Source of the DNA: Lachnospiraceae bacterium
GTDB lineage: Bacteria; Bacillota; Clostridia; Lachnospirales; Lachnospiraceae
DNA length: 32,320 nt
Assembly: GCA_021202335.1 (NCBI GenBank)
Contig: JAJQDE010000048.1
Span: forward strand, 1 to 32,320
Direction: 5' to 3'
Part shown: piece after piece, positions 32,285-32,320 of the stretch
Position numbering within the stretch: the first letter of the stretch is position 1
How the letters are laid out: each line of letters begins with the position of its first letter
The notes under the pieces: generated by a model
Told to the model about the DNA's origin: nothing
Databases searched by the model: none
The model's input: the letters and a program-made list of their open reading frames with translations, nothing else
Translations under genes and position numbers: made by a program

Positions 32285-32320
32285 GGAATTGACCTGTGGG
32301 TTAAACCATACCCCGGCCCC
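32205..32320. other. low-quality contig-end sequence
   Basis: A run of 13 Gs (32212-32224) is followed by short homopolymer blocks (GGGG, TTTTT, AAAAA, GGG, CCCC) that do not continue the MobB frame in a family-like way. This is best read as sequencing or assembly error at a contig end. Confidence 0.75.

Overview
The window looks like a chromosomal segment of an anaerobic gut-type Firmicute, most likely a Lachnospiraceae member. The grounds are a type-2 GalT, tandem MATE pumps, a DUF5685/J-protein cluster, an agr-type peptide signalling locus, strong GGAGG ribosome sites and TTGACT-17-TATCAT promoters. No rRNA, tRNA, phage, transposase or CRISPR array was seen. The right end (from about 32210) is low-quality contig-end sequence.

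Layout. 64-1566 (-): membrane-anchored HtrA protease. 1856-5457 (+): galactan/galactose operon (cytoplasmic GH53 endo-galactanase, GalT, AraC regulator), followed by a hairpin-rich 49-bp tandem array. 5822-7884: a large protein of unknown function overlapping a small zinc-ribbon protein. 8003-13146: argC, an rRNA m5C methyltransferase and two overlapping MATE exporters. 13294-17354: a chaperone operon of DnaK-type Hsp70, a membrane zinc-ribbon protein, a DUF5685 protein and a J-domain protein, with a structured element at each of its three gene junctions. 17640-20672: an agr-like quorum-sensing locus, with a small XRE regulator, LytTR response regulator and GHKL kinase on the plus strand and AgrB plus a 49-aa AgrD on the minus strand, converging on a shared terminator. 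20942-21283: another XRE regulator. 21456-23658: radical-SAM/DUF4130 pair of predicted DNA repair or modification function. 23823-25307: L-fucose isomerase-like protein. 25352-30504: two EAL c-di-GMP phosphodiesterase-type proteins (-) flanking an M18 aminopeptidase (+). 30654-end: fdhD and a mobA-mobB fusion, implying a molybdo- or tungsto-formate dehydrogenase locus beyond the window.

The two most interesting things are these. (1) The agr locus, including a short AgrD with a predicted five-residue thiolactone core CTFFF. (2) A family of intercistronic two-hairpin elements (five clear copies plus a relative after araC). Their first stem is built on GTGTGAA/TTCACAC or a close variant. In four copies the loop of the second hairpin is complementary to bases just before the Shine-Dalgarno of the next gene, which suggests an RNA pseudoknot controlling translation. 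A second repeated hairpin family (CGTATAGG/CCTATACG) occurs upstream of the radical-SAM and fucose-isomerase-like genes.
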